DNA from: Heliopora coerulea
Taxonomy: Eukaryota > Cnidaria > Anthozoa > Scleralcyonacea > Helioporidae
Reading direction: 5' to 3'
Assembly (NCBI GenBank): GCA_030142905.1
Contig: JASJOG010000239.1
Location: 1-64,000 of the forward strand
Length of the DNA stretch: 64,000 nt
This document shows positions 14,859 to 25,769 of the stretch, one piece after another (positions within the stretch are counted from its first letter, which is position 1; every line of letters begins with the position of its first letter). The notes below the pieces were generated by a model that was given only the letters and a program-made list of their open reading frames with translations, searched no databases and was not told the DNA's origin. The position numbers and the translations under genes are program-made.

Positions 14859-15240
14859 TAAGGTAATAATCATTACTGTTTTTTAGGTAACAGCAACGGT
14901 AACTCGTTACATTTTAGGAACACGTAACTGTAACGGTAACTAAGAAATAAAATAGAGTACTGCGTAGGCACTGTTGAAATAGAAGTGAAAAAATCGGAAT
15001 GGTCTGAGTAATGCCGAAATGTAAAGAATAGTTTTCTTAACGCTTAAGGCAAAGAAAACGAAAGTTTTCTCGCTTGAAAGGGTCTTCGCTTGAAACGTTA
15101 AAAACTACTCTTTAAATTTCGGCATTACTCAGACCTTTCCGATTATTTCAGTTCTGTTTCAACAGTGCCTACGCAGTACTCTATTTTATTTCATAGTTGC
15201 CGTTGCTGTTACCTAAAAAAAGTCATGATTATTACCTTTA
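14859..15240. mobile_element. Fold-back (long inverted repeat) element at satellite edge
   Basis: The two halves are reverse complements of each other. The left end reads AGGTAATAATCAT and the right end ATGATTATTACCT; further in, TTAGGTAACAGCAACGG pairs with CCGTTGCTGTTACCTAA, and ACTGCGTAGGCACTGTTGAA pairs with TTCAACAGTGCCTACGCAGT. The turn lies near 15035-15075. There is no open reading frame. This is a non-autonomous fold-back/MITE-type element. It starts within a few bases of the last satellite monomer. No clean target duplication is visible (left flank GGTA, right flank TTAA), so the superfamily is not assigned. Confidence 0.8.
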
Positions 15241-15502
15241 AGTAGTGATTTGTAACGAAGACCCACAAACTCTGTTGTGGGTCTGCTTGATTAAAAGAGA
15301 AATGATTGTAATGTCAGGTTGATATTTTTTAATGTTGTAGTTTAGTTGTTAATCTTTAAATTGTTCTGCGTAAAACCTTAATCTGTTGTCGCTGTAAACT
15401 AATAAAAAGTAATAAAATATATTTTGAAAAAATACTTGATTGCAAAGTGATTAAGAAGATGGTCGGCCCATAGCATTTTACCGATGGCAAAAGTTGGGGT
15501 CC

Positions 15503-15533
<31 letters not shown>

Positions 15534-15941
15534 ATATTCTGTCCAAAAATTTTGAATTCCCATGGGAATAACCGCGCATGCGCACTACATCGACGCTCCC
15601 ACATTTGGGTGCTTGAGTCTTAGTCTATAAATTGCCGATTTTCGGTAGGGATGTTGTGGTGGGGGTGGATGGCGGCCGTTTAATCCAAACTTCTACTTTC
15701 TATTAGATTAAGATTCATTCTTTCACTTGGTCAGGGGTATACCTAAGGGGGAGTATAACGGGGTGGAAATTTATAGTCTTGAAAATAATATAATTTTGAA
15801 AAAAATGTAAAAATTGAAAAAAAAAAATTGAAAAAAAATTTGAAAAAAATTTGAAAAAAATGAAAAAAAAAAATAAATAAATGAAAAAAAAAATGAAACG
15901 GTCCCCTCTGAATTCCATTTTAATTTATTCAATAACGGGCT
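15241..15941. other. AT-rich spacer with A-tracts
   Basis: No gene is supported. The stretch contains a run of about 29 A at 15503-15531 and repeated A-rich tracts of the form GAAAAAAAATTTG at 15780-15895. The antisense open frame here is almost only Phe/Ile/Leu, which is what the A-tracts would generate. Confidence 0.7.
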
Positions 15942-17132
15942 ATTCCCTTGGGAATTGGAATTCCCCTGGGATTTATTACACCAACTAAAAAATCGAATTT
16001 TCGCCCATTTTGACTTGGGAAAAGAATTCCCTTGGGAATTGTTACACCAATTGAAAAATCGAATTTTCGCCCATTTCGGCTTGGGAAAAGAATTCCCCTG
16101 GGAATTGTTACACCAACTGAAAAATCGCATTTTGGCCGATTTTGACTTGGGAAAAGAATTCCCCTGGGATTTATTACACCAACTAAAAAATCGCATTTTC
16201 GCCCATTTTGACTTGGGAAAAGAATTCCCTTGGGAATTGTTACACCAACTGAAAAATTGAATTTTCGCCCATTTCGGCTTGGGAAAAGAATTCCCCTGGG
16301 AATTGTTACACCAACTGAAAAATCGCATTTTGGCCGATTTTGACTTGGGAAAAGAATTCCCTTGGGATTTGTTACACCAACTGAAAAATCGCATTTTGGC
16401 CCGTTTCGGCTTGGGAAAAGAATTCCCCTGGGAATTGTTACACCAACTGAAAAATCGCATTTTGGCCCGTTTTGACTGGGGAAAAGAATTCCCCTGGGAA
16501 TTGTTACACCAACTGAAAAATCGCATTTTGGCCGATTTTGACTTGGGAAAAGAATTCCCCTTGGGATTTGTTACACCAACTGAAAAATCGCATTTTGGCC
16601 GATTTTGACTTGGGAAAAGAATTCCCTTGGGATTTGTTACACCAACTGAAAAATCGCATTTTGGCCCGTTTTGACTTGGGAAAAGAATTCCCCTGGGATT
16701 TGTTACACCAACTGAAAAATCGCATTTTCGCCCATTTTGACTTGGGAAAAGAATTCCCCTGAGATCTATTACACCAACCGAAAAATCGAATTTTCGCCCC
16801 TTTTGACTTGAGAAAAGAATTCCCTTGGGATTTATTACACCAACTGAAAAATCGAATTTTCGCCCCTTTTGACTTAGGAAAAGAATTCCCTTGAGAGTTA
16901 TTACACCAACTGAAAAACCAAATTTTCGCCCGTTTTAACTTGGGGAAAGAATTCCCTTAGGAATTGTTACACCAACTAAAGAATCGAATTTTGGCCGATT
17001 TTGACTTGGGAAAAGAAATCCCTTGGAAATTGGAATTCCCCTAGGATTTTTTACACCAACTAAAAAATCGAATTTTGGCCGATTTTGACTGGGTGTAACA
17101 AATACCATAGGAATTCCAATTCCCTTGGGAAT
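15942..17132. mobile_element. TIR element filled with a 66-bp minisatellite
   Basis: The ends are imperfect inverted repeats of about 43 bp (15942-15984 and 17090-17132), both carrying GGGAATTGGAATTCC read inward. Between them are 16-17 tandem 66-bp units built around GAATTCCCTTGGGAATT, TTACACCAACTGAAAAATCG and CATTTTGGCCGATTTTGAC. Units become more diverged towards the right end, and one unit is 67 bp (around 16557). Each unit carries a near-palindrome around the EcoRI-like GAATTC. Since 66 is divisible by three, long artificial open frames arise on both strands. I read this as one non-autonomous TIR element whose interior expanded as a minisatellite. No clear target duplication was found. 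Confidence 0.75.
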
Positions 17133-17575
17133 TTGTTTTTAATATATTCCCAAGCCACTTTTCCCCTTTTCTATAAGCACAAAACACATCTTTCCCCTTG
17201 TAGTCTAGTACTTTTTATATGGCAATGTAAACAGTAATATTTTTCCTCTATAAAGTAAGGTTTTAGACATTTTTAGCAATGGCTTTCCCTTTACATATGA
17301 GCACTTGGACATGCTTCACATGCACATTATAGACTCCGACATTTGACTAAGTACTTATATGCAAAGGGAAAAATATCTAAGCGTTCATGTTCAAGGGAAA
17401 AATGTCTGAGTACTTGCATGCAAGGGGGAAGACGTCTTCTGCGCTTGCACACGAGCTCTTGAACATTCCTCCTTTGCAATTAAAGTATTCAGACATTTGT
17501 TTACTTGCACATACGTGCTTCAATAAAGTAAACGGTTGAACCCGGGAGAATCGGTAGATCTTGATGGCAGATTGG
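17133..17575. other. Intergenic, no gene seen
   Basis: AT-rich DNA with loosely repeated motifs such as GCACTTGGACATG, AGTACTTATATGCA and GCTTGCACACGAG. No open frame with coding character or splice-bounded exon was recognised. Confidence 0.5.
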
Positions 17576-17755
17576 CCAGGTTAGTTCAGTCTTGAGCAAC
17601 ATTTTTGGTAACTGTTTCGACGGCTTCAGCGGCGGTCATCTTCAGTGTAGAAAGAGGAACAGTTAACCTATTTGACTGTTCCTCTTTTTGTACACTGAAG
17701 ATGGCCCTTGAAACATCCGTCGCCAACAGTCTTCCTCAAGGCTGAACTAACCTGG
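17576..17755. mobile_element. Short fold-back element, Penelope-like 3'-end motif
   Basis: An inverted repeat begins CCAGGTTAGTTCAG and ends CTGAACTAACCTGG. Inner pairing joins GAAAGAGGAACAG with CTGTTCCTCTTT. Each arm carries a motif of the form ACTGAAGATGGC followed by a CGAAAC/TGAAAC-like stretch. That resembles motifs found near the 3' ends of Penelope-like elements in this window (19810-20014 and 49380-49430). Length is 180 bp, with no reading frame. The element type is inferred from structure only. Confidence 0.65.
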
Positions 17756-19400
17756 ACGTTCAACATAGTATACTTTCTCGTAATGGACAGCAAAATGTAG
17801 TGTGCAAGTTAAAAGATGCCTACATACCTGTATAAAAACTCAAATGCCATGTGCAAGTAAAAAAATTCTAAAGTACTTACCCACAGCTGAAGAAATACTA
17901 AGGTATCTATACCGACGTACCTCTATGACAGCATAAAATGTCCACGCACTGACATCAGTGAATCAAAGGATGGTCTGGAAACTTTCTTTTTGTTCGCTTT
18001 TACGTAGAATAAACGTGCAAAACACGAGGGATATTTGAAATAATCACTCAACCAATAAAAACGTTTGAATTCAGTCTCCTGTGTTATTTGAATGTTAATT
18101 TTCATTAAACAAAACATTTGTACATGGTCAGTGCCCCTTCCAAAATTACTCGCAGCTTAAATATCTTTCTTTCTCAGCCGCATTGATATTTGTACAGTTT
18201 CCATACCATACTTTAATCGACTATGCATACAAGTAGCTAAAAAAGATGCCAAATGAAAGATACCCTTAGACTGACGCAGATGAACAACCTATTTTGTTCT
18301 CTCTAAACGTACGGTAGGTTGTTCAAAACTTGGATATCCGGTAGATTACTCCTGACATCGGATAACTTGGCCGATAAAAATTTCTCCACCTGACATATTC
18401 GGTTCTTCTAAACATAACACCGATCACCCTGTCATCGTACAACAAAAAACCTGCTGCACAGGACTAATCAACTGGATAAATTGCCCAGTCTTAACAAATG
18501 ACCCCTGGAACATTTCTAATCATTACACATCAAGAACAAGTGAAAAGACACGGAGACTGGATTTCGTTCCCATTGTACACACACTTCAGCAGTAATATGC
18601 ATTTACAATATACTTTGATAATCGCTGCTAATGCGGCCACAAAGCCCTTCAGAACCATCCCAAACATACGGGAAAAGGACGAAATCGCATATTTAAAGGA
18701 CATAATTTTACCACCTTAGTTTTGCACCAACTAAAAACCCACGAACTGACTTTGAAATGCAGAATCGACTAATCTTGCTTGCTAATAGGGATGTTATCAA
18801 ATCGTCAAAACAACTATACTTTACTCTAAGCACATACTCGAATTTCCTGAAAAAGTTCACAATCTTTTTGTAAGAAAAATAGATATTGTTGCCGTGATTG
18901 AACTCGTTCAAATTTTTCTTGTTATATCAAATGACCATTTATCTTTTAGGCCCTGAAACCAAACACATCAATGCCTTTATGTTTTAGCAAGACAGTAATG
19001 AAATTTACGTGTTCACAAGTGTTATGTGATGTCGAAGATTGATGTGATTATTGCACGCAGTTTGTCTAATGAGATATTCGTTTGAAGTGCATCACTCATT
19101 TTTATCAATCACACGTTGGAAGACATGCTGGTTAAGCATTTCAAACAGTTTTCAAAAATTTAGTAAACGAACTGAAAGCACCAGACAATCAAAATGTAAC
19201 ATCAATTTTATGATTTCACTACTTGTATATGATGGGCAAATGTTCTCTCAGGATCTCTGAAAACACTGTACCATCTTTGCAGTACCAGTATTGTCACAGG
19301 TTATTTTGTTGTGGTAGAATTTCTGGGCAGAAAACGAAAAGAATGAAGATAAATAAGGGCCGCACTCAAAACTGTAAAGTGAAAAGTCCGTAAAAACTTG
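17756..19400. other. Intergenic, no gene seen
   Basis: Scattered short open frames on both strands lack coding character, recognisable motifs or paired splice sites. Nothing else can be supported here. Confidence 0.5.
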
Positions 19401-19603
19401 AAGTATTTTAAAATAAGTTAACTAACTTGTCGTTGGAACGTGCAACATCTTCAGAGTACACAATCAAAAAGTTGTCAATGTCTAAATGTAAGTATTTACA
19501 TGCGAGAGTAATAAATTAGCGCCCAACCAATCAGAGCAAGGTTAGAAGAAAGAGAGAGTGGGGTTGAGTTGGATTAAGTTTACAAATGAATTAACTCCCT
19601 CTG

Positions 19604-19849
19604 ATGAGGAAAATTCACTCTTTAGCATCCAAGCGCACTCTCGTCAAACCCTTCAACCTTAATCAAATCCTTCAAACCCTATCTTCTCGTCCAACTTCTT
19701 CAAACATTGAACTCCTCATCCGAGAGAGTTTGCTCATTTCCAAACTTAAACCGTCCCTCAATGAAAACATTTCCCTCCATCCCACTCTCTCCCTCGCTTC
19801 TAACACTGTTCTGATTGGTTGGGCACTAATTAATAATTCTCGTATGTAA
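19604..19849 (+). pseudogene. Penelope-like GIY-YIG endonuclease C-terminus, remnant
   Basis: The open frame encodes LIRESLLISKLKPSLNENI near its centre. This resembles the tail of the GIY-YIG endonuclease domain of Penelope-like elements, where a conserved Glu precedes a Lys-Pro-x-Leu-Asn motif. No reverse transcriptase domain is present and the upstream part is lost. A second, independent relic with the same motif lies at 49096-49206. The family assignment rests on the motif and on the surrounding inverted-repeat structure. Confidence 0.55.
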
Positions 19850-19853
19850 ATAG

Positions 19854-19854
<1 letters not shown>

Positions 19855-19910
<56 letters not shown>

Positions 19911-19936
19911 CAGAGAGAGAGACACACACACACACA
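19855..19936. repeat. Compound microsatellite (CA)n(TA)n(GA)n(CA)n
   Basis: Simple dinucleotide runs inside the right arm of the Penelope-like relic. They account for the antisense open frame rich in Cys-Val. Confidence 0.95.
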
Positions 19937-20014
19937 TTGACAACTTTATAGTACTATAATCTGAAGATGTTACACGTTGCAACGAAAGGTCAGTAAACCT
20001 ATTTTAAAATATTT

Positions 20015-21404
20015 GAAATTCTGAAAAGGTTTTGCAAATTGAAAAATATAATAGGCTGCACATACACGGAAATATATAGGCTAAGCCTACATCTTTCCGA
20101 TAAATACGCCACACAATATTCTTTATCATTTGATCAGGAAGTTTAAAACATTGACACATAAGTTCTGTTTATGACTTTTCACTTTACAATTCTGAGCTGA
20201 GCTGTTATCTCTATTCTTCGTTTATCGTCACAGGTTATACCAAAAACATTTTCAAATAAGTCTGTCGCAAGCTGATACAAACTCCTCCAGTAAAAATCAC
20301 GTTAAGTTTTACAGTACTACGTAGCCATCTGACAAACAATCAAATCTGCAACCTTTGCTATGGCTTGACAGACTTACGACTTCAGGAATCACAACATAAA
20401 GGTAACCATCCTAATTGAATATAGCCGAACAGGTGTAAAGCCCAGTGCTCTTTCTAATCTAGAGTTATATCAAGTTAGTATTGTTCAACAGTATTGTTCA
20501 TGCATGGTATTTCAGAATTACCAGACACTGCGCTGTAGGCTCAGCCTAAATGATATTTTAACTTAGTGCAATGAGGTTACATACTGGTTATCCAAGCAAT
20601 GTTCAGTTTTCTCTTTACAGGGGGGAAAACATTTGCCCAACATATAACCTAAAATACTTCATCAACAGGCTGAATTTGTACACAATGTTAAGTCCACCTG
20701 CATCAATAATTTCATTTCTCGCTATATTGCAGTTGACTTGATTGAAATATCCAGTTTACCAAGAATTATTGAAAACCTAAAGAAATAAAATAAGAGAAGT
20801 TTCGGAAAATTAAATAGTATAAGTGATATTTACTACGTCTCAATGATTGTTTCAATGATAATTTGTACTCCTCGATTATTAACCCTTTAAGGTCCAGTGG
20901 TCGCATTTCGCTTAATAAGATCGTCCGACGTTCGCCACAATAAAATTCTATAGTACAACTTTTCCCGTCAGTGGATTTAATTTTACTTTTAAATTCAATG
21001 ATGTCAAGCGATGTTAGATAAAATCAATAGCAATTTATAGCCATTTTTCCGAATTCTATCATTGTGACATCATGCATTTGTTGCATCTTAGTGACAGGCA
21101 AGAAGATTTTGAATGCTTCTGTTGCAGCAGTCTCTCCAACAAATTGAGCTGTAAGTGGCCGTCCCGTGTCAGCAAATGCAGACGCGAGTCCATCCTAAAG
21201 GTCTTTATGTCACGATGTAGAACAGACACGATTTTGGTGAATTACTTGTTAAACTTGCATAGTCATCTTTCCAAGATGGCAAAAGTTTAACGATTGAAAA
21301 GGCAAACAGAAAGCAATTTTATCATGAAAACCCCGGTGCAAAATGCAGCAGTAGTGCTTGTAAATGTGACACAGAACTGATCAGTAAAACATCAGTGGTT
21401 AGAA
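20015..21404. other. Intergenic, no gene seen
   Basis: No coding exon is recognisable. A TTAACCCTTTAAGG motif at about 20879 resembles a piggyBac-type end, but no partner end was found. Confidence 0.5.
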
Positions 21405-21750
21405 ACAGCCTTCGTAATTCAACTATTTTTGCCTCGGCAATTTTTTCTGCCGAGGAACGTAATAAATTTACTGTACGTTACTTCGGCAATCGCTTCGGCA
21501 CAGTTCGGGAAACCCTTCGGTTGAAAACTGTGGTCACAATTGATACTCACGCAAGCACGATTGAACAAAATTGCGCCTATTCTGATGATGGCCAAACAGT
21601 AATTTTCGAACAGTATTTGCAAGTAGAATATTTAAGTAGACACAGAAACAAGTACATGTACTTGCCTCAGCATTTTTTTCCGTGGTAAACCAAACAAATC
21701 GTAACTTACCTCGGCGCTTGTCTACTACCGAGGCCAATTACGAAGGCTGT
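21405..21750. mobile_element. Fold-back MITE
   Basis: The termini are perfect 15-bp inverted repeats (ACAGCCTTCGTAATT and AATTACGAAGGCTGT). Just inside each end are CCTCGG/CCGAGG blocks. The centre is only weakly paired. There is no coding capacity; the overlapping open frames on both strands reflect the inverted repeat. Superfamily is not assigned. Confidence 0.7.
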
Positions 21751-21879
21751 GTTAATGTGTTGAACTTCTCTACTATAATTATCTACAGAACTTGATTATG
21801 CATCACTTTCGTTTGTTTTCTTTATGAATTATTAATGAGTATTATAAGTCCATTAGACCTGATTTTTAGTTCCGTATAT

Positions 21880-22558
21880 TAGGGGTGCACCGGGTTTAGT
21901 ATCCGACCAGATAGTGAAAAACTTTACAATATGGTATCCGGCCGGATTGCCCGATATTTATTTAATTCAGTTTTCTACAAAAATGCACTGATTGATGAGA
22001 AAAAAGGCACAAAAGTGGCTGTTTGGTAGCTAATTTCTGCTTCATGCATTAAACCACCATAAAAAAGGTATTAACTGTCAATGGAAAGTTGCAATATGCA
22101 GGATTGTTTGAATACGTTCGTCGCCAATTATGAAAAACGTACAGCGTTAACTCTTTCTCCACCTATCTTTGGAGCCAGAAATGAGAATATAAAACTTTAA
22201 AAAACCGTATTTCCCTCATTACTTTGTTTAATGGCTGTTTGCGTCTTCCGCTTGCTAATTGTATTTATTTTAAGATTAACTGTCGACCTTGTTAGAGATC
22301 ACACCGAGCCATTGTGATACCAGATTTAGCACAAACGCTGTTTCGAATAAGTGACGTTTCCGACACAGTCTAAAGGCAATTCATCATATATTTCTGTGTA
22401 ATAACCAATAACAGTCTCCACAGTGTAGCTCTAACAGTTATGCACGAGAGCAAGAATCTTGGGCAAAACTGAAAATGGGTGATTCATTAACGTAATGATG
22501 AATCGAATATTATGGTATCCGGCCGGATAGTAAAAATCACTTATCCGGTGTAGTCCTA
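21880..22558. mobile_element. Non-autonomous hAT-type element
   Basis: The left end reads TAGGGGTGCACCGG and the right end CCGGTGTAGTCCTA, imperfect terminal inverted repeats of the form often seen in hAT elements. Flanking 8-mers are CCGTATAT (21872-21879) and CCATACAT (22559-22566), matching at 6 of 8 positions, as expected for an aged 8-bp target duplication. Subterminal GGTATCCGGCCGGAT occurs near both ends. At 679 bp without a transposase frame, it depended on a helper. Confidence 0.75.
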
Positions 22559-24331
22559 CCATACATTTAAGGTTGATGAGTAGAGTTCAAATATTAAAGA
22601 ACCGGCAGTAGATGATGTTTGATTGAGGGGACTATTTGTTACGAAAAAGTAGAACAGTAACGGTGCATACTCCCGAGAACCCATCAGAATTTCACAAAAT
22701 CTGATAACGGATATGTGAAGCAGCATTTCTTTCCTTTGGGGCAGCTTAGCCTCCTTGTATGAGACATTCAGGAGCAATAGTCCTCCTAGCCCCACCTATT
22801 CCACCACCTATGTGCTATAGGATGACACCTCTCTGAATACAACTTCCTGTATGGAAGTCTGCATGTCAACCTATGTCCATAAAATGTTTACAATTACTAA
22901 TTCAGGACTAAGCTAACCACCATTTAACAACAGAGCCCTAACTGCTCATAAACTGGCTCAGAACCAAGTGATTAAAGTCATGTCCAAGAAATGTACTAAC
23001 ACTATAAGGCAAGCCTGATTTCAGCCTGTGCTCCCGTAAGAGCGTTGTCCAGCTTTACCCAAACAAGTACAGCAGTTTTTCTTCAAGTACTCCAGTTTGC
23101 TCTGGTAGTAAAACTGGATCCATGAGGAGTGACCCTTACTGGACCTCTAGGGAGAATAGCTTAGCTGGATGATAGAATTATCCAGTATAAATAAAAGATA
23201 CTTGACCTTCAGGATGGATCATTAGTGAACCCATTTTCTTTTTTTTGACAAACAGAAACAAAGTCTGCAAGATTTAGTAGGCAATTGAAACACCATTCCT
23301 GCAAAACATTACAGTAAAATTGTATACCAACTTCCAAAAACAGCTTCAACTATAAATGATGTCAATCACCTTGTAATTTCTTTGGCTAACTTTCATTGTA
23401 GTAAACAATGTGATACACATTCAAGATATAAAATCAAAATAGAAAAGCTGTGTAGACACAGGAAATGGCTTGTGTTTGGTGTATATAATTGTACAAGTTT
23501 GCTTTAGAGTATTGCTTGTAACACTGTACTCAAAGACTTTGTAACAAGGTGGAGCAGTTGCTTCAGAGAATATCCAAATTTTGCAATTACATCTCAGCCC
23601 CACCAAACAACCTGATTTAGTAACAATTTAAACATGCTACCTGAAATTTCACAACTGTTTTGAACAGTGCTATTCCACTTTCAGTTCCATTTTCCAAAAG
23701 TCTTGCAGTTATTTTCTATTTCTTTTCTGTTGCTCACAGTGAACTTTCCTTGGATAAGATGTATCTCATACTGGACTGATACAGCAAACCATGCAGTATT
23801 AACCATTGAAACCTGCAACAGTGAATAACCATTGAACTGCAATTACATTGGAAGATTAAAACAATTAAAATGTTGATAGCACATGCCATGCATCAAACAA
23901 TATTTTGGGCTCAGCTTGCAATGGATAAATTACTGGCTGTCATTACAACTTGTAATTTTTACTGTTGATCTAACACAGCACTGATTAATAAATCATTAGT
24001 TTTGTATTATTGTTGTATGCATTAAAGTTTGAAAAAATAAAATGACCACAATTTAATAATTGACCTGATAGAGTAGGGCTTAACACCTTTTGCTTTTCAC
24101 TAACAAGAAAAGGCCAAGATGGCAGGAAAATTTCCAAAATTCAAATGCACCGTAGTACAGTTCAATGAATTATAGCATGAGATAATTTTGTACAAATCTA
24201 AGACCTTAAAACTGAAAATATATAACTCAGCAGTTCACAACAAATAAAAGAATTCCACCAAAAGGAGCAGGCACAAAATGAACTTAAGATCATCTGATCC
24301 TTTAAACAGTAGAACAAAAAAAAAAAAAAAA
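22559..24331. other. CpG-poor intergenic or intronic DNA
   Basis: No exon could be supported. The stretch has very few CpG dinucleotides compared with the DNA on either side. It may be an intron of the gene whose exon lies at 26755-26871 (inference). Confidence 0.45.
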
Positions 24332-24509
24332 ATTAAGGTAGATGAATGATCTTCAAGCGATACTCAGAAAATGATTTCTGAGCCCCAGATGGGGATCGAA
24401 CCTGCAACCGTCTGATGACTGGTTAGAAGGTTGTGGGTTCGATCCCCGTCTGGGGCTCGGAAATCATTTTCTGAGTATCAAGCTTGAAGATCATTAATCT
24501 ACCTTAATA
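24332..24509. repeat. Inverted pair of tRNA 3'-half (SINE-like) sequences
   Basis: This is a nearly perfect inverted repeat with a loop of about 19 bases. Each arm contains a tRNA-like T-arm/B-box (GGGTTCGATCCC form; right copy at about 24435-24446) followed by GTCTGGGGCT, resembling a tRNA acceptor end. The outer part of each arm reads ATGATTTCTGAG then GATCTTCAAGC and CTACCTTAAT, ending at the edges. A-runs lie on both outer sides (24316-24332 and about 24540-24554). The best reading is two tRNA-derived SINE heads in inverted orientation. No 5' tRNA half is present, so it is not a functional tRNA gene. Confidence 0.65.
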
Positions 24510-25023
24510 TATCCAAGCTCTCACGTTTCCTCAAACATCAAAAAAAAAAAAAAATTAACAGTGCCAAAGGAGTCATTTTCTGTTGAAAAAGAAAGATGTA
24601 CCAGAACATTGGCAACTAATGGTGACAAGTGTTTCACTGTTGAGTACTGTCAACCAGTGTTAGATCAAACTCTTACTCTGGCTGTTCACAAACATGCTAA
24701 CAGGTGTTGTCATTGATTCACAACACTTTGAACATGGAATACCTTGGTTAGAGATGACAAATGATTGTTCTGTCTGTAGATTTTGCAGACAGTAAACAGA
24801 ACTAAAAATTCCACAGAGGGTCAAGTTGTCAGTCACAAAGCAATGCAACTTTAAATGTACAGAATACAAGTGAAAATCACAAATAAAATTTTAGCAAGGA
24901 AATAAGATTTCAGAAAATCTGTCTTGTAAAGATTACAGTCACTAAGGTAGAAGTGATTAACTTTGGCAAAAATTAAATTTTGAAGTTTGTTGCAGCATTC
25001 TCCCCAACAAAACTTTAGAATAA
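24510..25023. other. Intergenic or intronic, no gene seen
   Basis: CpG-poor sequence with an A-run at about 24540. No exon could be supported. Confidence 0.45.
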
Positions 25024-25769
25024 CTACTGTATTTTTGGACTACAAACTGCAACTTTTTTCCAAAATCTAATGTCACATGGTTTATAAACCAGTGCAGTTA
25101 ATGTTTGAATAAATGAAACATTTTTTTACATACAAGATTTTTCTCCCATATTCTAAGAAAAACTCACAATTTACAATTTAATTTACCAATACCTATTACA
25201 ACCTAAACACAGGATGACTTAATGTAACAAGTTGCATTGCCATTTTTAGGATCACTCAATTTTTGGACTGTCCACACTCTTGCATGATGTGTTGTATTAT
25301 ATACAGTGGATACTGATGTGCAGTCATGGCAATATCTCAGATAATTGTTTGCCTATTTCAAATAGATTTCATGTTGAGAAGCACTGTGAAAGTTAAGCTT
25401 TTGTTATGAATCTGAAATATTTCATCACCTGTCAGAATCTGACAAGAGCTCATTACTGTAATTGAACATGATCCAACATAAAAAGACTTAGTCAACATGA
25501 ATGTTGAAGATTTCCCATGAGTATGCATGTTAAAGCTTCAAATATTTTATCAAAAGTTTCAAATACTTGGATTCTTTTACAAGTTAAACTGAAAAGTGCA
25601 GAATAAAAAATGACCAGTTCAACTGTTGATGTGGTTTATTTAACAGTGCAGTTTACCTAACTGTGGTTTATTTAACAGTGCAGTTTATATGTTGATTTTT
25701 CTTAAAACTGATCAAAAAATGGGCACTGCAGTTTATACAACAGTGCAGTTTATTGTCCGAAAAAATAAG
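25024..25769. mobile_element. Non-autonomous TIR element with internal direct repeats
   Basis: The left end reads TACTGTATTTTTGGACTACA; the right end, reversed, reads TTATTTTTTCGGACAATA, with AAACTGC following in both. Inside, GTGGTTTATTTAACAGTGCA is duplicated at about 25631-25680, and CAGTGCAGTTTAT-type units recur. There is no reading frame. The terminal consensus resembles a DNA-transposon end family with sub-terminal 'AAACTGCA' repeats; I cannot name the superfamily and see no certain target duplication. Confidence 0.55.

Larger units (their letters stand above)
19401..20014 (+). mobile_element. Penelope-like element relic with inverted flank
   Basis: The right part holds the end of a degenerate coding region followed by a 3' region with the motif CTGAAGATGTTACACGTTGC. 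The left part (19401-19535) is an inverted copy of that 3' region (19810-20014): CCCAACCAATCAGAG pairs with CTGATTGGTTGGG, and GTGCAACATCTTCAGAG pairs with CTGAAGATGTTACACG. Inverted partial copies next to the main unit are typical of Penelope-like retroelements. A microsatellite interrupts the right arm. The element is long dead. Confidence 0.6.

Noticed and set aside
63..14873. Series of minus-strand open frames starting MATTILFGLNFHIFALF
   Set aside because: They arise from the satellite monomer (period near 168, divisible by three), vary only with the monomer, and lose frame wherever a 167-bp copy occurs. No sign of a gene.
15715..15918. Phe/Ile-rich open frame, possible membrane protein
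   Set aside because: It is generated by A/T tracts and has no splice or start context.
15771..16762. Long open frames on both strands with LGKEFPWELLHQLKN-type or SWCNNSQGNSFP-type repeats
   Set aside because: Both follow directly from the 66-bp minisatellite; two overlapping opposite repeats of this type are an artefact of its unit length.
19672..19935. Minus-strand Cys-Val-rich open frame
   Set aside because: Mostly translation of the CA microsatellite.
20879..20895. piggyBac-type end TTAACCCTTTAAGG
   Set aside because: No matching inverted end with TTAA was found within a few kilobases.
24380..24460. Functional tRNA gene
   Set aside because: Only the T-arm and acceptor end are present, in inverted duplicate; there is no D-arm or anticodon arm.
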